8,981 nt of DNA from Bacteroidota bacterium (GTDB taxonomy: Bacteria > Bacteroidota > Bacteroidia > Chitinophagales > Chitinophagaceae). Positions 7,101-8,981 of the stretch are shown here, piece by piece (the first letter of the stretch is position 1; each line of letters begins with the position of its first letter). Under the pieces are notes generated by a model, which did no database searches, was not told the DNA's origin, and was given only the letters and a program-made list of their open reading frames with translations. Made by a program: the position numbers and the translations under genes. The stretch covers positions 1 through 8,981 of the forward strand of contig JADJQP010000016.1 in assembly GCA_016712665.1 (NCBI GenBank). The letters are read 5' to 3'.

Positions 7101-8981
7101 CAAGATTCTGGACGGCAGCATCGTCGGCGCCGACCTGGCTGGCAACATCAGCATCTCCACCACCGGCACCGTGCTGGCCAGCGCCTTCAGCGGCAACGGC
7201 GGCAGCCTGACAGGCCTCAACGCAGCCAGCATCACCGTTGGCTCTCTCAACGACGGCCAGATCGACAACAACATCACCTTGAACTCCAATACGCTGATTA
7301 CCGGCTCGGCTGGTTTGAACATCAGCAGTGGCGGCGCCAGCATCGCTGGCGGCCTTGTGGTTTCGGGCGGCAGCATCACGGGCAACTTGATTGGCAACGT
7401 CACGGGTAACGTGACCGGCAACACCTCGGGCACGGCGGCTGGCTTCACGGGCTCGCTGGCTGGCGATGTGACCGGCCTGCAGGGTGGTACGGTGGTCAGC
7501 TTTGTTGGCGGCCAGACGGCAGCCAGCATCGCCACGGGCGCCAACGCGCCAACGCCGCCACAAGCACCGGCCTTTCAAACTCGATCGTGAGACGTGACGG
7601 CTCGGGTAACTTCACGGCTGGCACCATCACGGCCAACCTTGCCGGCAACGTCACGGGTGACGTAACGGGTAACCTGTTCGGCAACGCCAACACTGCCACC
7701 ACGGCCGCCACGGCCAGCAACGCGCTGCTGTTGGGCGGCCTGGCACGTGCAGGCTTTGCGGAACTTACTGGCGCGACATTCAGCGGCAACGTTACGGCAC
7801 CGGTCTTCAATGGTGCACTCAATGGCAATGCCAACACTGCCACCTCGGCCACCAGCGCAACGACCAGTGTCAGCTTCTCGGGCCCGCTGGCCGGCGATGT
7901 CACCGGCACCCAGGGTGCAACGCTGATCGGCACTGGCGCAGTCAACAGCGCCAAGATTCTCGACGGCAGCATTGCCGGCGCGGACCTCAACAGCGCCATT
8001 GCAATCACCACCACGGGCACCTACAGCGGCCGCAATGTCGGCCTGACTGATGGCGACTTGAGCCCGGCGGCCACAGGCGGCAACTCCGCTTACCTGCAAC
8101 TGCCCAGCCAGGCCGTAAGCAACGGCACGCGCCCACCGGTTCAGGGGTGCGCTGCTTCAATAGCACTACCAACTCGCTGGAACTCTGGGACGGCGTTTCA
8201 GCCTGGGTTACAGGAGCTGTTTCACCCCTGAGCATCACTAACGGCCTGATCGCCAACGACGCCGTGACCTCCAACAAGATTCTGGACGGCACGATTGTGG
8301 GCGCGGACCTGGCGGCCAACATCAGCATCTTTACCTCGGGCGACATGCAAAGCTTCAACTTCACGGCCAACAGCGGCAACTTCAACAACCTGACGGCCGG
8401 CAACCTGGTGTTCACCTCGGGCACGATCACGGGCAACTTCACCGTGCTGGGAGCGACGCAGCTCAACACGTTGACCACTACCAGCTCGGCCACACTCAAC
8501 AGCCTGGGCGTGACCAACAACGCAACCGTTGGCGGCACCTTGGGCGTGACCGGCGCAACCACCCTTGGGCAACACGCTGGGCGTGACCGGCGCGACTACC
8601 CTGGGCAACACTGGGCGTAACCGGCGCAACCACCTTGGGCAACACGCTGGGCGTGACCGGCGCGACCACCCTCAGCGACACACTGGCGTAACCGGCGCAA
8701 CCACCTGGGCAACACGCTGGGTGTGACTGGTCTGGTTACGGCAAGCAACGGCCTGACAGTCAGCAGCGGCACAGTCAGCCTGCCCGCGGGCGAGATTGAC
8801 AACGCCGAACTGGCCAACAGTTCAGTCACGGTCAGCGCAGGCACCGGCATGACCGGCGGCGGCACCGTATCGCTGGGCGGGACAATCACCCTGGACAACA
8901 CCGGCACCTTGAGTGTGACCGGCACAGCAAACCAGATTGACGTGACGGCGGGCCAGAACCCCACGGTCAGCATCAGCGCAA
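4110..8981 (+). CDS. Giant secreted beta-repeat protein, incomplete at right edge, frameshifted
   Basis: ATG 4110 has an AGGG about 7 bases upstream. Residues 1-24 (MKSLNRINLLALVVMALFAT + GLFA) are a Sec signal peptide cleaved before QEM. Residues 25-130 are a globular N-terminal domain found at the start of many long secreted repeat proteins: MRFQGRLTG, VRFRIYD, VLWGETQ, GVFSTNLG, LYLGVRVGTDPEMVPRYML, SAFYANKAGD. The rest, over 1,490 residues to the window edge, is rich in G, N, T, S and A with 'GNVTGNVSG'-like stretches, and is built of tandem and interspersed modules (see repeat entries), as in phage tail-fibre-like and adhesin-like shafts. The frame changes at 4501-4504 (extra C), 4758 (missing G), 5718 (extra T), ~7547 (missing G), ~8138 (missing G) and in the minisatellite 8540-8716; each is a small indel whose correction restores module homology. 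No membrane anchor, sorting signal or chaperone domain is seen; these would lie beyond 8981. Likely a surface fibre or adhesin; exact role unknown. Confidence 0.8.
4510..4880 (+). repeat. Three tandem 123-bp (41-residue) repeats
   Basis: Each unit encodes LGGLARTGFAELTGA, then xFTGxV, and units 1 and 2 end NGSGL(T/S)NVN. Units start at 4510, 4633 and 4756. CTGGCCCG occurs at 4519, 4642 and 4764, i.e. spacings of 123 and 122, so unit 3 has lost exactly one base (CTGGGTGGC to CTGGTGGC). Units 1 and 2 are nearly identical at DNA level over their first ~48 bases. Unit 3 ends in a different stretch (INTTGTISAGTLSAGN) before NGSGLTNVN recurs near 4904. A diverged fourth copy (LLLGGLARAGFAELTGA) lies at about 7727-7790. 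Confidence 0.9.
5247..8270 (+). repeat. Higher-order super-repeat of about 1.3-1.5 kb
   Basis: Units begin with G-x-N-x-G-x-x-(N/D)-G-D at 5247 (GTNLGVSNGD), 6541 (GQNVGLTNGD) and 8028 (GRNVGLTDGD), spacings 1294 and 1487. Within a unit the order is: LQLP/RYNS/W module, LANDAVTSGKILDG module, GDVTGTQ + SAKILDG module, then a long block (GGSLxGL..ITVGSLxDxQI.., SGGLVVSGG.ITGNLIG, VVSxVGGQT, (I)VxRDxSGNF). The GDVTGTQ and GGSL blocks recur exactly 1311 bases apart (5731/7042; 5881/7192). Unit 2 has an extra six residues (ATNATT region near 7000). Unit 3 diverges after 8340. Confidence 0.85.
5295..8222 (+). repeat. Three LQLP...RYNS...W modules
   Basis: AFLQLPNQTISNDAVRTP / GALRFNSGTSSVEVWNGTIW (about 5304-5430), AFLQLPDQVASDDSIRTP / GALRYNSGTGAIELWSGGAW (about 6601-6720), and AYLQLPSQAVSNG..RPP / VRCFNSTTNSLELWDG (about 8088-8206). 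The 'LRYNSxTxxxExWxGxxW' part is a known small module of tail-fibre-like and other surface repeat proteins. The third copy contains a one-base deletion near 8138 that separates its two halves into different frames. Confidence 0.85.
8540..8716 (+). repeat. 36-bp minisatellite (12-residue LGVTGATTLGNT repeat)
   Basis: Five units: 8540-8576 (37 bases), 8577-8610 (34), 8611-8646 (36), 8647-8682 (36) and 8683-8716 (34), followed by a diverged sixth (LGVTGLVTASNG). Units 2 and 4 carry GTGACCGGCGCGAC and units 3 and 5 carry GTAACCGGCGCAACC, giving a 72-bp dimer. Off-length units break the frame locally, with TAA stops at 8618-8620 and 8689-8691, but the flanking coding sequence is in the same frame on both sides. 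Confidence 0.9.

Larger units (their letters stand above)
5160..8330 (+). repeat. Seven dispersed KILDG modules
   Basis: The motif NxVxSxKILDGxIxGxDLxxxI recurs seven times, with the KILDG codons starting at 5172, 5544, 5791, 6838, 7102, 7953 and 8276. Four are preceded by G-D-V-T-G-T-Q-x-A-T (copies 1, 3, 5, 6) and three by L-(I/L)-A-N-D-A-V-like sequence (copies 2, 4, 7), so two sub-types alternate. Most are followed by (S/T)TSGxI-like strands. An eighth, decayed form may be LPAGEIDNAELANSSV at about 8779-8826. Confidence 0.88.

Noticed and set aside
4134..7578. Very long open frames on the minus strand (4134-6404, 5785-7578) opposite the giant gene
   Set aside because: They mirror the repeat structure of the plus-strand gene, switch between frames where it has indels, give low-complexity or LPV-rich protein without domains, and lack ribosome-binding sites. 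They are composition artefacts of GC-rich repeats.
4495..8620. Programmed ribosomal frameshifting in the giant gene
   Set aside because: The shifts go in both directions, lack slippery heptamers and are matched by similar indels in unrelated genes; repeat periodicity shows single missing or extra bases.
8540..8716. CRISPR array
   Set aside because: The direct repeats are contiguous with no unique spacers, and they encode a periodic peptide in frame with flanking modules.
4110..8981. Phage tail fibre within a prophage
   Set aside because: The protein starts with a Sec signal peptide and follows a lipoprotein gene; no other phage genes or integrase are present. Similarity is limited to shared beta-repeat modules.

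Overview
The window is a GC-rich bacterial chromosomal fragment. The phylum cannot be fixed from it. Two features suggest a Gram-negative or diderm-type bacterium: N-terminal lipoboxes on two proteins and a periplasmic-binding-protein gene of the vitamin B12 uptake family. The combination of a zinc-ribbon/helical-repeat protein, a TPR lipoprotein and a very long secreted beta-repeat protein recalls Planctomycetota, Myxococcota or uncultured phyla, but that is only an impression. The sequence carries many one- or two-base indels that break otherwise convincing reading frames in unrelated genes. I read most of them as consensus or sequencing errors and have annotated genes across them.

Left part (1-1951). 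A B12-binding lipoprotein gene (btuF-like) runs leftwards off the window. Upstream of it on the same (minus) strand, at 746-639, is a compact cobalamin riboswitch with a recognisable core and B12 box. Hairpins follow it just before the btuF start codon. Divergent from this, on the plus strand, is a gene for a zinc-ribbon protein with a long helical C-terminal part (771-1933), closed by a clear intrinsic terminator overlapping its stop codon.

Middle part (1984-3030). A small membrane-anchored TPR-like protein is followed by tRNA-Glu(TTC) and tRNA-Cys(GCA), both with encoded CCA ends. They are separated by strong hairpins and followed by a terminator-like structure.

Right part (3174-8981). A TPR lipoprotein gene overlaps by ATGA the start of a very large secreted repeat protein gene that runs off the right edge (at least about 1,620 residues). 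The large protein has a signal peptide, a globular N-terminal domain, three 41-residue tandem repeats, a higher-order super-repeat of roughly 1.3-1.5 kb built from recurring modules (seven KILDG modules, three LQLP...RYNS...W modules), and a 36-bp minisatellite near the right end. The overlap suggests the lipoprotein and the giant protein are made together and may act together at the cell surface. No transposase, integrase, CRISPR array or phage structural gene set is visible.
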